Below are positions 1 to 9,604 of a stretch of 64,000 bases of DNA, one piece after another. Position 1 is the stretch's first letter, and every line of letters begins with the position of its first letter. The stretch is taken from assembly GCA_034927345.1 (NCBI GenBank), contig JAYFQE010000002.1, positions 186,001 through 250,000 on the forward strand, in the 5' to 3' direction. Under the pieces are notes generated by a model, which saw nothing but the letters and a program-made list of their open reading frames with translations, searched no databases and was not told the origin of the DNA. Position numbers and translations under genes: made by a program. This DNA comes from JAYFQE01 sp034927345. Its GTDB lineage: Bacteria; Bacillota; Clostridia; Saccharofermentanales; UBA5734.

Positions 1-63
1 GCCAGCAATCCCTATGGCGACGGTTTCGCCAGTAAGCGGATCGCAGATATATTGGGACAGTGA
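1..63 (+). CDS. UDP-N-acetylglucosamine 2-epimerase, C-terminal end (partial)
   Basis: The first 20 codons before a TGA stop read ASNPYGDGFASKRIADILGQ. NPYGDG followed by a short helix with a basic residue and Ile is the usual C-terminal signature of the non-hydrolysing WecB/MnaA UDP-GlcNAc 2-epimerases, which make UDP-ManNAc. Only the tail is in the window, so completeness cannot be judged. The next gene starts 10 bases later, consistent with a shared operon. The two other epimerases in the window (from 17212 and 23926) are the CapG/FnlC type and end differently, so this would be a third, distinct member. Confidence 0.7.
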   Translation, partial: ASNPYGDGFASKRIADILGQ

Positions 64-73
64 GGTAAACAAT

Positions 74-2182
74 ATGAAGCAGCTATTTTTGATGGTCAGT
101 GACGGATCGGTCAAGTTGATTGAGACGCCTGCACCAACTGTAAAAGATAATTATGTGATCGTTGAAACAGAATACTCCATCGTCAGCGCAGGAACCGAAC
201 GTGGACTGACCTCATTCGGAGGCAAAAACCTTGTTCAAAAGGTACTGGAACGCCCCGATCAAGCGCGAAAGGTTATTGAGAAAATGTCCACTGACGGTGT
301 TCTGACCACTCTGGATGCTGCTTTTACTCGTCTTACCGAGCCGATGCCCATGGGGTATTCCGGCGTTGGCACGGTGAACGCCTGCGGACGCGGCGTAACT
401 GATGTAGCTGTGGGCGACCGGGTGGCCATGGTGGGGCAGGCATACCATGCCGAGGTCAACCGCGTCAATCGCAATCTGATCGCCAAGCTGCCAAAGGATG
501 TGGACGATTGCCGTCAGTACGCCATGTGCGCGTTGGGCGGAATCGCATTACAGGGTATTCATCAAGCTAATGTCGTAGCGGGTGAAACCGTAGCCGTGAT
601 TGGACTTGGCCTTGTGGGACACATAACTGCCCGTATTCTCAATGCTTATGGCTGCGACGTAATTGCATATGATGTTGCCGATAAAACCTTACCCGGAACA
701 AAGCTCAAAGCCTTTATCAACTCAAATGACGAAAATGCCGCTGATATCACTAAATCGCTTACCAGGGGTCACGGTGTGGATAAGGTCATAATCTCCGCTG
801 CTGCGAACTCCAATGCGCCTATGGACTTGGCGGCAGCTATCACCCGTGACCGCGGGGTAATCTGCATGATCGGCGTGACGCAGATGAACCTTGACCGCCG
901 CCCGTATTATGAGCGCGAGCTAACTTTCACCATAGCCCGCTCCTATGGCCCGGGACGGTATGATTCCACATACGAGGAAAGGGGCGTAGATTACCCCATC
1001 GGCTATGTACGCTTTACGGAAGGCCGCAATGTGGAAGAATTTGTACGGCTGGTAAGCGAAGACCGCGCGAATTTCACCGACCTTATCACGCACGTCATTC
1101 CTTTCGAGGAAGCGGCTAAAGCGTATGAGATGATTACGACCAACGCCAACCATGAGCGATATATAGGCGTGCTTCTGCAATATCCGAAGCGGGAAAAAAA
1201 ATGGTCGGCTGTTATTGAACATGCAGCTAAGAAGTCTATTGAGGGTAAGATTCGTGTTGGAATCATCGGCGCGGGGAATTTCTCCAAAAACACCTTGCTC
1301 CCCATCATGCAGGATACGGGCTTATATGAGCTCAAGGCGTTGGCAACCACTGGAGGTATTGGCGCGGCACAGGCATCCAATTCCTTTGGTTTCGAATACA
1401 TAACAAATGACTACAAAAAGCTCATTGAAGATCCAAATGTTGACCTTGTGATAATCACGACCAACCACAACACCCACGCCAAATTTGTTATTGAGGCACT
1501 GGAGGCGGGCAAGCATGTCTACTGCGAAAAACCGCTTTGCCTGACGCTGGACGAGCTTGAACGAATCGAGATTGCATACAGAGCGTCCAGCGGGGAGCTG
1601 TTTTGCGGTATGAACAGGCGCTACGCGCCGCTGGTACGCAAGATAAAGGAAACGCTGTCCACGGATAAGATACCCGCCGTTTATGATTATATCGCCAACG
1701 CCGGTTTTATACCCAACGACCACTGGACGCAGGACGAAGCTGTCGGCGGCGGCCGGATCATAGGTGAAGCGTGCCACTTCGTGGACACGATTCAATATCT
1801 GGATGGCAGCAAGCTGGAATCGTTGAACATCACCTATGCAGATAACGAAGCGTATCCAAAGAAAGACAACGCCTTTATCACACTGCGCTTTTCCTCGGGG
1901 GCAGTAGCAAATATCGTTTATACCTCCATGGGCTCCAAGAAATATCCTAAGGAACAGCTACGAGTATTTTCTAATGGCTCAGTATGTGAGCTTAACAACT
2001 ATATATGCCTGAGAAGGTATGGAACCATCAAGGCGACCACGATGAAGCTCCGGCAGGATAAGGGTATCAGCAATGAGTACAGGCATATCGCGGCGGCGAT
2101 TTCAGGCAAAATTAAGAACGATGCCATTGAGAGCGCTTTTGTGAACCACAGACTGCTATTGGGCGAAACATATAGACGATAA
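74..2182 (+). CDS. Bi-domain oxidoreductase (zinc-type dehydrogenase fused to Gfo/Idh/MocA)
   Basis: A 702-residue fusion. Residues about 1-370 resemble a medium-chain zinc-type alcohol dehydrogenase, with the nucleotide-binding stretch VIGLGLVGH near residue 180. Residues about 395-700 are a Gfo/Idh/MocA oxidoreductase, with a second Rossmann motif (GIIGAGNFSKN) and the family's CEKPL motif. Such fusions are common in polysaccharide clusters and are thought to act on nucleotide- or lipid-linked sugars, but the substrate is unknown. The start at 74 is preferred over an in-frame ATG at 14 because the homology begins with MKQLFL and the earlier start would overlap the upstream epimerase. Confidence 0.88.
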   Translation: MKQLFLMVSDGSVKLIETPAPTVKDNYVIVETEYSIVSAGTERGLTSFGGKNLVQKVLERPDQARKVIEKMSTDGVLTTLDAAFTRLTEPMPMGYSGVGTVNACGRGVTDVAVGDRVAMVGQAYHAEVNRVNRNLIAKLPKDVDDCRQYAMCALGGIALQGIHQANVVAGETVAVIGLGLVGHITARILNAYGCDVIAYDVADKTLPGTKLKAFINSNDENAADITKSLTRGHGVDKVIISAAANSNAPMDLAAAITRDRGVICMIGVTQMNLDRRPYYERELTFTIARSYGPGRYDSTYEERGVDYPIGYVRFTEGRNVEEFVRLVSEDRANFTDLITHVIPFEEAAKAYEMITTNANHERYIGVLLQYPKREKKWSAVIEHAAKKSIEGKIRVGIIGAGNFSKNTLLPIMQDTGLYELKALATTGGIGAAQASNSFGFEYITNDYKKLIEDPNVDLVIITTNHNTHAKFVIEALEAGKHVYCEKPLCLTLDELERIEIAYRASSGELFCGMNRRYAPLVRKIKETLSTDKIPAVYDYIANAGFIPNDHWTQDEAVGGGRIIGEACHFVDTIQYLDGSKLESLNITYADNEAYPKKDNAFITLRFSSGAVANIVYTSMGSKKYPKEQLRVFSNGSVCELNNYICLRRYGTIKATTMKLRQDKGISNEYRHIAAAISGKIKNDAIESAFVNHRLLLGETYRR

Positions 2183-2225
2183 TTCGTAATTATCGGAGTT
2201 GTATGTGCTGAGGGGAGAGAAAAGC

Positions 2226-3362
2226 ATGAAAATCGTTTTTGTATCAAACTTCTTGAATCATCACCAACTTCCGTTGTGTAATGCATTTCAAGCTAATAAT
2301 AATGTTGAGTTCACCTTTATAGCAACGGAGCCTGTTCCTGATGAGCGCATCAAATTAGGCTATGCGGATATAAATCATACTCATAATTTTGTCTTGTGCG
2401 CCTATAACAGTAAAGAAAATCTGAGAACAGCCAAAAAACTATGTAAAGACTGCGATTTACTTATTATCGGTAGTGCACCAAATTGTTTTGCGCAAGGGCA
2501 CTCACGGCGAGGACAAATCGTTTTCTTTTATTCTGAACGACTTTTTAAAGAAACAAATACGAATTGGAAAACTGTTGCGCGTACAGTCAAATATACGTTA
2601 TTACACGGAAAATATAAGGGAAGGTATTTGCTATGTGCAAGTGCTTATGCAGCAGCGGATTATGCAAAGACAGGAAATTTTATCAATCGCGCTTACAAAT
2701 GGGGCTACTTTCCCGAGGTTAAACAGTATAATATTGACTCCTTAATGAAAAGAAAAACTGAGGGAGTAATCACCATCTTGTGGGTTGGCCGCCTTATAGG
2801 GTGGAAGCATCCCGAGGCTTCCGTCCATGTAGCGGAACGACTCAAAGGCGAAGGATACAACTTTCAAATGAACATCATTGGAACAGGCACTATGGAAGCA
2901 GGACTTCGGGAACAAATTGACAAAGCCAACTTGTGCGACTGTGTAAGCATGTTAGGCTCTATACCGTCAGAGAAAGTTCGAGAGTATATGGAACTGGCGG
3001 ATATATTCCTATTTACCTCCGACAGCAACGAAGGTTGGGGAGCGGTACTGAATGAGGCTATGAACAGCGGCTGTGCGGTCTTGGCAAGTAACGCGATAGG
3101 TTCAGTCCCATATCTCGTAAAAGATAAAGAAAACGGTCTAATTTTCCAAAGTGAAAACTGGGATGAGTTGTATGAAAAAGTAAAACTCCTACAGGATAAC
3201 CCTAAACTATGTAATCAATACGGACGAAGAGCATATTGCATTTTGGATGAAACATGGAATGCGAAAGTGGCAGTAGAGCGTTTGCTGTGCTTAGTGGAGT
3301 ACCTTAATCATTGTGAAAACACTCCCTTTAGTGATGGACCTTGTAGCGAAGCAACAAGGTAG
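2226..3362 (+). CDS. GT4-type glycosyltransferase
   Basis: A 378-residue GT-B glycosyltransferase. The C-terminal half has the Glycos_transf_1 pattern: ILWVGRL around residue 180, a GTG loop, then the donor-site region DSNEGWGAVLNEAMNSG around residue 265, which ends with the usual Gly-rich warning-of-choice segment (VLASNAIG). It is expected to add one sugar to the lipid-linked repeat unit at the cytoplasmic face. Donor and linkage cannot be read from sequence. GGGGAGAG about 6 bases upstream fixes the start at 2226 rather than at an earlier in-frame codon. Codon usage is AT-rich compared with the genes after 25 kb. Confidence 0.85.
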   Translation: MKIVFVSNFLNHHQLPLCNAFQANNNVEFTFIATEPVPDERIKLGYADINHTHNFVLCAYNSKENLRTAKKLCKDCDLLIIGSAPNCFAQGHSRRGQIVFFYSERLFKETNTNWKTVARTVKYTLLHGKYKGRYLLCASAYAAADYAKTGNFINRAYKWGYFPEVKQYNIDSLMKRKTEGVITILWVGRLIGWKHPEASVHVAERLKGEGYNFQMNIIGTGTMEAGLREQIDKANLCDCVSMLGSIPSEKVREYMELADIFLFTSDSNEGWGAVLNEAMNSGCAVLASNAIGSVPYLVKDKENGLIFQSENWDELYEKVKLLQDNPKLCNQYGRRAYCILDETWNAKVAVERLLCLVEYLNHCENTPFSDGPCSEATR

Positions 3363-3443
3363 AACTGTTATTTTGAAGATGCTTACTTAGTTGGAGCCAC
3401 TATTTTAAACTCTTTGACATATGAGGGGGAGCGTGAAAAAGAA

Positions 3444-4802
3444 ATGAATAAAATGGCTATATATAATCGTTTACCGGTATGGGGGCAAAATCTTGCCTGC
3501 TATTATGAAGGTAAACGTATTATGCGAACCCGTTACTGTAAAGACTTCTGGCGTTTTCTTGATGAATACGAGAGCCGGGATGGTTGGTCATATGAGCAGC
3601 TTTGCGATTACAGGGATAAAAAGTTGCGTAAAATGATTCATCATTGTTATGAAACAGTTCCGTATTATACAAAGCTTTTCAATGACGGTGGCATTAATCC
3701 TAGTTCCATAAAAACACTGGATGACTTAAAGGTACTGCCTGTCTTAACAAAAGATATAGTTAAAGCGAACAATGATTCTCTGATATCTTCGTCTATTTCT
3801 GAGAAAATAATAAAAATACATCCGACTGGTGGAACTACCGGTGCAGGATTAAATTTCAGAACCACAAACGCTGAGGAAGCTGAACAATGGGCTGTATGGT
3901 GGCGTTATCGCAGAAAGCACGGCATTGATATAAATGATTGGTGCGGAAATTTCGGTGGTAAAACTGTCGTTGCATTAGGTATACGAAAACCGCCATATTG
4001 GAGAATAAACAGTCCGGGAAAGCAAATATTTTACAGCGGATATCACTTAAATGAGGATACTGCACCTTTATATGTTGATAACTTGAAAAAAAACAATATA
4101 CAGTGGATTCACGGGTATCCGTCTAATATTGCTAATTTGGCTGCAGCTATGAACCGCAAAGAAATAGTATTGCCTCTGAAACAAGTATCAATCGGTGCAG
4201 AAAATATATATCCATATCAGGTACAGCAAATTAAAAAAGCGTTCGGTGTAACACCAATCCAGCATTATGGTCTAACCGAAGGTGTGGCAAACATATCCGA
4301 GAACGCAGACGGTATCTTGGTCGTAGATGAGGATTTCTGCTGTGTTGAATTTCTTAATCCTAATGACAATAACGAGTATCATTTAGTAGGAACAACTCTT
4401 ACTAATTGGGCGATGCCTCTCTTACGTTATGATACCGGTGATCTCGCTCTTGTATTGGATACAACTCAGAACGATGGTCACGGACGCATGGTAGATTGTT
4501 TACGGGGACGCAGTAATGAATATGTTTTACTGCCAAATGGTGTTAAGGTTGGTGCTGCAGCAATTAGCTTGATACTAAATACATTCCAAGAAATCAATGA
4601 ATCACAAATCAGACAACAGTCAAATTCATCTATCGAGGTATATGTGGTCTTAAATGTTTCTAATGATACATTCGACGAAAAAAAACTGTTATTGGCTTTG
4701 AGAGAACGTCTCGGAAATGAATTAATAATAAGCATTAAGTATGTGAGCAACGTTGAAAAAACAAAAGGCGGAAAATATAGATTGGTTATTTCAGAGATAT
4801 AA
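3444..4802 (+). CDS. PaaK/CapK-like adenylate-forming enzyme
   Basis: A 452-residue protein of the phenylacetate-CoA ligase/CapK family. The AMP-binding P-loop-like motif HPTGGTTGAG lies near residue 120, QHYGLTEG near residue 275 and LRYDTGD near residue 330, matching the A3, A5 and A7 regions of ANL enzymes. In capsule loci these proteins are thought to activate a carboxylate (for example an acyl or amino-acid decoration). No substrate can be assigned. The start at 3444 is chosen because homology begins MNKMAIYNRL; a GAGGGGGA sequence lies 13 bases upstream, a slightly long spacing, so an initiation codon at 3414 is not excluded. Confidence 0.82.
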   Translation: MNKMAIYNRLPVWGQNLACYYEGKRIMRTRYCKDFWRFLDEYESRDGWSYEQLCDYRDKKLRKMIHHCYETVPYYTKLFNDGGINPSSIKTLDDLKVLPVLTKDIVKANNDSLISSSISEKIIKIHPTGGTTGAGLNFRTTNAEEAEQWAVWWRYRRKHGIDINDWCGNFGGKTVVALGIRKPPYWRINSPGKQIFYSGYHLNEDTAPLYVDNLKKNNIQWIHGYPSNIANLAAAMNRKEIVLPLKQVSIGAENIYPYQVQQIKKAFGVTPIQHYGLTEGVANISENADGILVVDEDFCCVEFLNPNDNNEYHLVGTTLTNWAMPLLRYDTGDLALVLDTTQNDGHGRMVDCLRGRSNEYVLLPNGVKVGAAAISLILNTFQEINESQIRQQSNSSIEVYVVLNVSNDTFDEKKLLLALRERLGNELIISIKYVSNVEKTKGGKYRLVISEI

Positions 4803-4813
4803 TAGGAGAAACT

Positions 4814-5890
4814 ATGATTTTTATCGGCGACATTGCTATACCTAATGGTATTAAACCAAATGTTCCGTATTTGCCGGAGAGTTTTCTGCGGTCTTCCGTA
4901 GTAGCCAATTTGGAAGGGGCTATAGCCGCGCCTGATATGTCTTCTCTTTCCGAAATGAAGCTATTTAGCAACGATGCGGTTATTTCTTTCTTAACAACAT
5001 GCCATGTTTGCGCCGTTTCGTTGGCCAACAACCATATATCGGATGTTTCCGCCGCATTTAGCCGGACAAAATCTCTGTTGAAAGAGAATCAAATTGCATT
5101 TTGCGGAGCCGGACTCACTTTGGCAGAAGCGCAAGCGCCAGCAGTAATCGAAGAAAATGGCAGACAAGCGGTCTTGCTGGCTTTCGGGTGGGATGTAATC
5201 AGTTGTAAATACGCCGGGCATTCAAAACTGGGCGTAAATCCTCTTACGGAAGAAAATATACATATCTGTATTGCAAAAGCTAAGCAGGACTTTCCGGAGG
5301 CGCAAATTGTTGTTCTACCGCATTGGGATTATGAACTTGAACGATATCCAATGCCAATGCACCGCGAACTTGCAAAATTGGCAATTGAAGCAGGCGCGGA
5401 TGCAGTAATTGGACACCATCCGCATTGTGTTCAAGGCATTGAAGTATATAAAGGGTGCCCGATAATATACAGCTTGGGCAACTGGTTTATTCCTGACAAT
5501 GTGTTTATGGGCGGGAGAACGGTATTCCCTCAATATGCAAAGCTTCAGATGGCCGTGGAAATTACTGGTCAAAACATATCGCTTCACTGGTTTGAGTATG
5601 ATGCAAATACGCATAGCTTAAATTTTATTGGAAGCGAAGGACTCGCTGAATCACAAAAAGTACCAGAACTAACTCCCTTTTGGGGACTATCTCAAGCTGA
5701 ATATATAGCATGGTTCAGGAAACACCGGGTAAAAAAGCGGCTGTTACCATTGTTTATGCAAAGCGACGCATCTTTTGACAGTAAAGTAAAGGCAATATTT
5801 GTAAAACATAGGCAAATATTGATCAACATTGCGTTTAGAAAACAAATAATTAATCGACATATGAAGGCCAGCCATGAAAAAACTTGTTGA
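4814..5890 (+). CDS. CapA-family metallophosphatase-like protein
   Basis: 358 residues with the CapA/PgsA pattern: an N-terminal GD motif (FIGDIA), VANLEGAI, SLANNHISD, HWDYELE, then GHHPHCVQG and YSLGNWF. The His/Asp/Asn residues are those that ligate metals in the calcineurin-like fold. Members occur in poly-gamma-glutamate and capsule clusters, and their exact reaction is unsettled. AGGAG lies 7 bases before the ATG. The last 17 bases overlap the next glycosyltransferase, which supports translational coupling. No signal peptide is evident, unlike many membrane-anchored CapA proteins. Confidence 0.85.
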   Translation: MIFIGDIAIPNGIKPNVPYLPESFLRSSVVANLEGAIAAPDMSSLSEMKLFSNDAVISFLTTCHVCAVSLANNHISDVSAAFSRTKSLLKENQIAFCGAGLTLAEAQAPAVIEENGRQAVLLAFGWDVISCKYAGHSKLGVNPLTEENIHICIAKAKQDFPEAQIVVLPHWDYELERYPMPMHRELAKLAIEAGADAVIGHHPHCVQGIEVYKGCPIIYSLGNWFIPDNVFMGGRTVFPQYAKLQMAVEITGQNISLHWFEYDANTHSLNFIGSEGLAESQKVPELTPFWGLSQAEYIAWFRKHRVKKRLLPLFMQSDASFDSKVKAIFVKHRQILINIAFRKQIINRHMKASHEKTC

Positions 5891-7082
5891 GATCAATGTC
5901 TGTAATTTCGGCAGCACAGGGCATATCATGTATGATTTAGCAGAGGTAGCTTCGCAAAATGGCTTTGACACACGCTGTGCGTATGGCAGATCTCACTTGA
6001 CTGAGGAAAGAGACGGAGATATTTTAATAGGCAGCAGGATGGATGTATATCGGCACGCGTTGTATGCCCGCATAACGAATCGGACGGGCTTCGGTCGCAT
6101 GGCATCCTACGGTGCAACGGAAAACCTTGTTTCACGGCTTAAAGAATGGTCGCCGGATGTGATTCATTTACACAACCTGCATGGATATTATATTAATCTT
6201 CCAGTTTTGTTTTCTTATCTTTCTGAATGTGATGCAAAAATCGTATATACACTGCACGATTGCTGGCCATTTACCGGCCAATGCGGTCACTTCACAGCAT
6301 GTGAATGCGACAGGTGGAAGGATGGTTGCCACAATTGCCCTCAGACGCGGACAACAGGTGCAAAGGGACTCATCGACAGCAGCAAATATAACTGGAGTAA
6401 AAAAAAGGCTCTGTTTACATCGATTCCAGAGAACCGAATGTCTGTCGTAACGGTTTCCGATTGGCTGGAGTCTGTGGCTCTCGGATCTTTCCTGGAAAAA
6501 TACAGGATTACTTCTATCCACAATGGGATAGATTTGTCGGTATACAGGCCGATGCAGAACAACTTCAGAAAGCAATACGCTTTAGGAAATAAACGCATCG
6601 TTTTGGGTGTGGCTTCCGTATGGAGTGAAAAAAAAGGATTAAATCAGTTTATTAGACTGGCAAATATGCTAAATGACGATGCTCAGATTGTTCTTGTCGG
6701 TCTGAGCGAAAGGCAACGGTCTGTGCTTCCTAAAAAAATCCTTGGACTGCCTCGAACAGACAGCCAGAAAGAGCTAGTGGAACTTTACTCTGCTGCTGAT
6801 ATATATGTCAATTTATCGTTAGAAGAATCATTTGGGCTTACGACTGTTGAAGCGATGGCTTGCGGAACACCAGCAATTGTTTGGAAGTCAACTTCAAATC
6901 CGGAGGTTCTTGGGAATAATCCCAGATGCGGGGTGGCGGTTAAGCCAGGAGCATTGATGGATATTGCTGAGATAATTAACAACTTGGATTTTTCCGGTTT
7001 TGATCCCAGATTATGTGTTGAGCGAGGGAATAAATATGAAAAGCACACCCAATTCATGAAATATCTTGAATTATTCACATGA
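5874..7082 (+). CDS. GT4 glycosyltransferase with Cys-rich insert (WcaC/WcaL-like)
   Basis: 402 residues. The N terminus (INVCNFGSTGHIMYDLAE) is the acceptor-side pattern of colanic-acid-type GT4 enzymes. Around residues 125-160 is a Cys/His-rich stretch (HDCWPFTGQC, CDRWKDGCHNCPQ) that is conserved in this subfamily and could bind a metal. The donor-side motif EESFGLTTVEAMACG follows near residue 320. It overlaps the CapA gene by 17 bases, and GAAGG six bases upstream supports the start. The gene ending at 13614 has the same Cys-rich insert, so the two are probably paralogous. Confidence 0.85.
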   Translation: MKKLVEINVCNFGSTGHIMYDLAEVASQNGFDTRCAYGRSHLTEERDGDILIGSRMDVYRHALYARITNRTGFGRMASYGATENLVSRLKEWSPDVIHLHNLHGYYINLPVLFSYLSECDAKIVYTLHDCWPFTGQCGHFTACECDRWKDGCHNCPQTRTTGAKGLIDSSKYNWSKKKALFTSIPENRMSVVTVSDWLESVALGSFLEKYRITSIHNGIDLSVYRPMQNNFRKQYALGNKRIVLGVASVWSEKKGLNQFIRLANMLNDDAQIVLVGLSERQRSVLPKKILGLPRTDSQKELVELYSAADIYVNLSLEESFGLTTVEAMACGTPAIVWKSTSNPEVLGNNPRCGVAVKPGALMDIAEIINNLDFSGFDPRLCVERGNKYEKHTQFMKYLELFT

Positions 7083-7139
7083 GCATCCGCCGACTCTACA
7101 TAGCAAAAACAGTACTTAATTTCTATGCGAGGTAATAAT

Positions 7140-8369
7140 GTGAATACTCTTTTTCTTGGCATGTCCAGCCGTAATACTGAACAATATAGATCAACGAATA
7201 CCGGGGCAGATGAATTCCAATGGCGCCTTTTGAATGGTTTGTCGGTGGCTGCATCCCCGGAAAATCTGACGTCGTTCAGATTCGCTCCAATGGCTTCCTT
7301 TCCAAAAGCAAATGCGCCGTTGTGTGTACCAACACAGAGTATTGATAACAATCTCATTAATACTGACATAACTTTTGGATACATAAACCTGCCGATAATA
7401 AAACAATTACAGCGGATAGGGGTGTTCAGGAAAAACATTAGAAACTGGCTTGAGACGCATGAGGGCGAGAAGAACATCATGGTGTACAGCCCATATCTGC
7501 CGTACCTTTGCGCGCTTAAACCGCTGCGGCGAAAATATAATTTTAAGCTCATCGTGATCGTTCCTGACGCTCCGGGCAAATTCGGAATACTCAACGGTAA
7601 CGCGCTTAAGAGGGCTATCGTAACCATGTGGGGGGATCTAGCGATAGCTCAATGCAGAATAGCTGATGGGTTTATCCTAATAACCGATATGATGAAAGAG
7701 CCTATACGTGTAGGTAAACGTCCATATATCGTAGTTGAGGGAGCGGTCGACCTTTTGGTGGCGCACATTCCTCAGAATACTATTACTGTAAACGCGCAAG
7801 CTAAAAAGGTGATTTTATATACCGGCTTCCTCAAGGAGATGTTTGGCGTTCTCGATCTCGTTGAGGCTTTCGAGCAAATTAATAGAGATGATTATGAGTT
7901 GTGGTTTGCTGGCGGCGGCCCCGCTGCCGAAGCAATTGAACAAAAAGCAAGAGTAAATCCGCATATCAAGTATTTTGGCATCTTGCCGCACGATGATGTT
8001 GTCAACCTACAACTACAGGCGACGGTAATGGTAAATCCGCGTAGAAACAACGGGATTTATACCAAATATAGTTTTCCCAGCAAGACGTTTGACTATCTCG
8101 CCAGTGGGAAGCCGGTTGTTATGTATCGCCTTGACGGTATACCAAAGGATTATGACGAGCACTTGTTCTACGTCAACGGCAATAATATAGCTGATTTGAA
8201 AGCTCGAATTGTCGAAGTATGTGAGATGGAGCCTGCTTTACGCGAAAAGATTGGAAAAGGAAACGCTGAATGGGTAACGCGAACTAAATCCTATATTGTT
8301 CAGGGAGAAAGAATCTATGAATTTTTATGCAGAGAAGACAAGTACACGCAGTACAATTCAAACCGTTAA
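7140..8369 (+). CDS. GT4-type glycosyltransferase
   Basis: About 409 residues. A GT-B fold is suggested by the C-terminal segment VILYTGFLKEMFGVLDLVEAF, the GGGP loop and KTFDYLASGKPVV near residue 325, where the usual acidic E(x7)E donor motif is weak. A GTG start at 7140 is preferred because CGAGGTA sits 6-8 bases upstream and the protein then begins VNTLFLGMSSRN; an ATG at 7125 would place that Shine-Dalgarno inside the gene. The 3' end overlaps the start of the polymerase gene. Sugar specificity is unknown. Confidence 0.8.
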   Translation: MNTLFLGMSSRNTEQYRSTNTGADEFQWRLLNGLSVAASPENLTSFRFAPMASFPKANAPLCVPTQSIDNNLINTDITFGYINLPIIKQLQRIGVFRKNIRNWLETHEGEKNIMVYSPYLPYLCALKPLRRKYNFKLIVIVPDAPGKFGILNGNALKRAIVTMWGDLAIAQCRIADGFILITDMMKEPIRVGKRPYIVVEGAVDLLVAHIPQNTITVNAQAKKVILYTGFLKEMFGVLDLVEAFEQINRDDYELWFAGGGPAAEAIEQKARVNPHIKYFGILPHDDVVNLQLQATVMVNPRRNNGIYTKYSFPSKTFDYLASGKPVVMYRLDGIPKDYDEHLFYVNGNNIADLKARIVEVCEMEPALREKIGKGNAEWVTRTKSYIVQGERIYEFLCREDKYTQYNSNR

Positions 8370-9600
8370 GCGAGCTAGCCTTTTTCAAAGTCTATATTCA
8401 GTTAGTATAGCGCTCATTCCACTTTTGACACTTATTCACCCGATTGCAGGTTTAGATACTTCCAGCTTCCTTATGTTATTATTCGCGGCCTATATTCTCT
8501 TACGAAAGCTTATGCAAGGGAATTTATTGCAAATCAATAAGGAATATGCAGGTTTATTGCTGTGGTGCGTATACATAGTTATAACGTTTACGTTTGGCAT
8601 TTTATTGAATACTAACAATGTAGGTACCGCAGGAGCAGGAGCAACATTTTTTCAGGTATTATTCATCTTAGCACATGTTATTGTTGCTGGCGAAGGTGAA
8701 TATAGATTTAGCTTAATTCGAAAGACCGTTGTTTTTGTATCAGTCCTTGCCAGCGCTATCGTAATCATTCAAACGCTGACATTTTATCTATCAGGCAGAT
8801 TGATTAATCCCATACCATACTGGATGCTAAACACTAATATATCCAATGTATATATACATACAGCAAATCGTGTTATGTCAGGGCTTTACCGGCCTAGCGC
8901 TTTCTTTTTGGAACCAGCACATATGGCTCAGTATGTGAGTGTGGGAATAGCATTCCTTATATATGTCCCAAGCGAAAGCCGGCGTAAGCGTGATCTGGTT
9001 TTAGCAATTATGTGCAGTATTGCTCTTGTCTTGACTACTTCAGGACTTGGTATCGCAACAGTCTTTTGCATTTGGCTGTTCTATTTCCAGTTTAGTGCCG
9101 CTTCTAATCCGACAACAAGTAGATCTCGCTTACGGAAAAACTGGCTTCTAATTGATATTGTTGGAATAGCTTTACTCGTCATAATATATAACTATCTTAG
9201 CAGATTTGCGTTTTTTCAGAGCGCTCTCGGTAGGGTTTTTACCGGCCAAGAGCGAAGCGGAGCTATATGGGGAAGGTTGTCTTCGTTCGGAATATTTACA
9301 GAGCTTCCTTTGATGTCCCGTATATTTGGTATCGGTTTTGGACGTGAAAGTACGACAGTATTCATGACCGGACTCAGCTCTTTGCTAGTGCAAATTGGGT
9401 ATGTTGGAACAGCGCTCTTTTTCTACATTATCATCAAGAAACTAAGTAGGGCACAAAATCTGACACTATGTTTAGGCGTTTTATTTCTTGCGTTATTCTG
9501 TCTCAGCGATATATACAATTTTTCTCAACTTACGTTTTACCTAATTATAATATATGCGTCTTCGAAAACGATTCCATTGCAAAGTAAAAGCCGGGTGTAA
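8317..9600 (+). CDS. O-antigen/capsule polymerase-like membrane protein (Wzy-like)
   Basis: 427 residues with about ten hydrophobic segments spread along the chain and a longer loop near residues 170-210, the usual layout of Wzy/O-antigen ligase-type polymerases. Sequence motifs are poorly conserved in this group, so the call rests on topology and on its place between glycosyltransferases and a flippase. It would join repeat units on the outer face of the membrane. GGAGAAAG upstream supports the ATG at 8317; the start at 8296 would overlap the previous gene further. The adjacent flippase supports a Wzx/Wzy-dependent system. Confidence 0.75.
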   Translation: MNFYAEKTSTRSTIQTVKRASLFQSLYSVSIALIPLLTLIHPIAGLDTSSFLMLLFAAYILLRKLMQGNLLQINKEYAGLLLWCVYIVITFTFGILLNTNNVGTAGAGATFFQVLFILAHVIVAGEGEYRFSLIRKTVVFVSVLASAIVIIQTLTFYLSGRLINPIPYWMLNTNISNVYIHTANRVMSGLYRPSAFFLEPAHMAQYVSVGIAFLIYVPSESRRKRDLVLAIMCSIALVLTTSGLGIATVFCIWLFYFQFSAASNPTTSRSRLRKNWLLIDIVGIALLVIIYNYLSRFAFFQSALGRVFTGQERSGAIWGRLSSFGIFTELPLMSRIFGIGFGRESTTVFMTGLSSLLVQIGYVGTALFFYIIIKKLSRAQNLTLCLGVLFLALFCLSDIYNFSQLTFYLIIIYASSKTIPLQSKSRV

Positions 9601-9604
9601 GTAT

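Noticed and set aside
6785..7627. A 280-codon leftward frame across two glycosyltransferase genes
   Set aside because: It is opposite two clear GT4 genes and their spacer, with no ribosome binding site and low-complexity composition.
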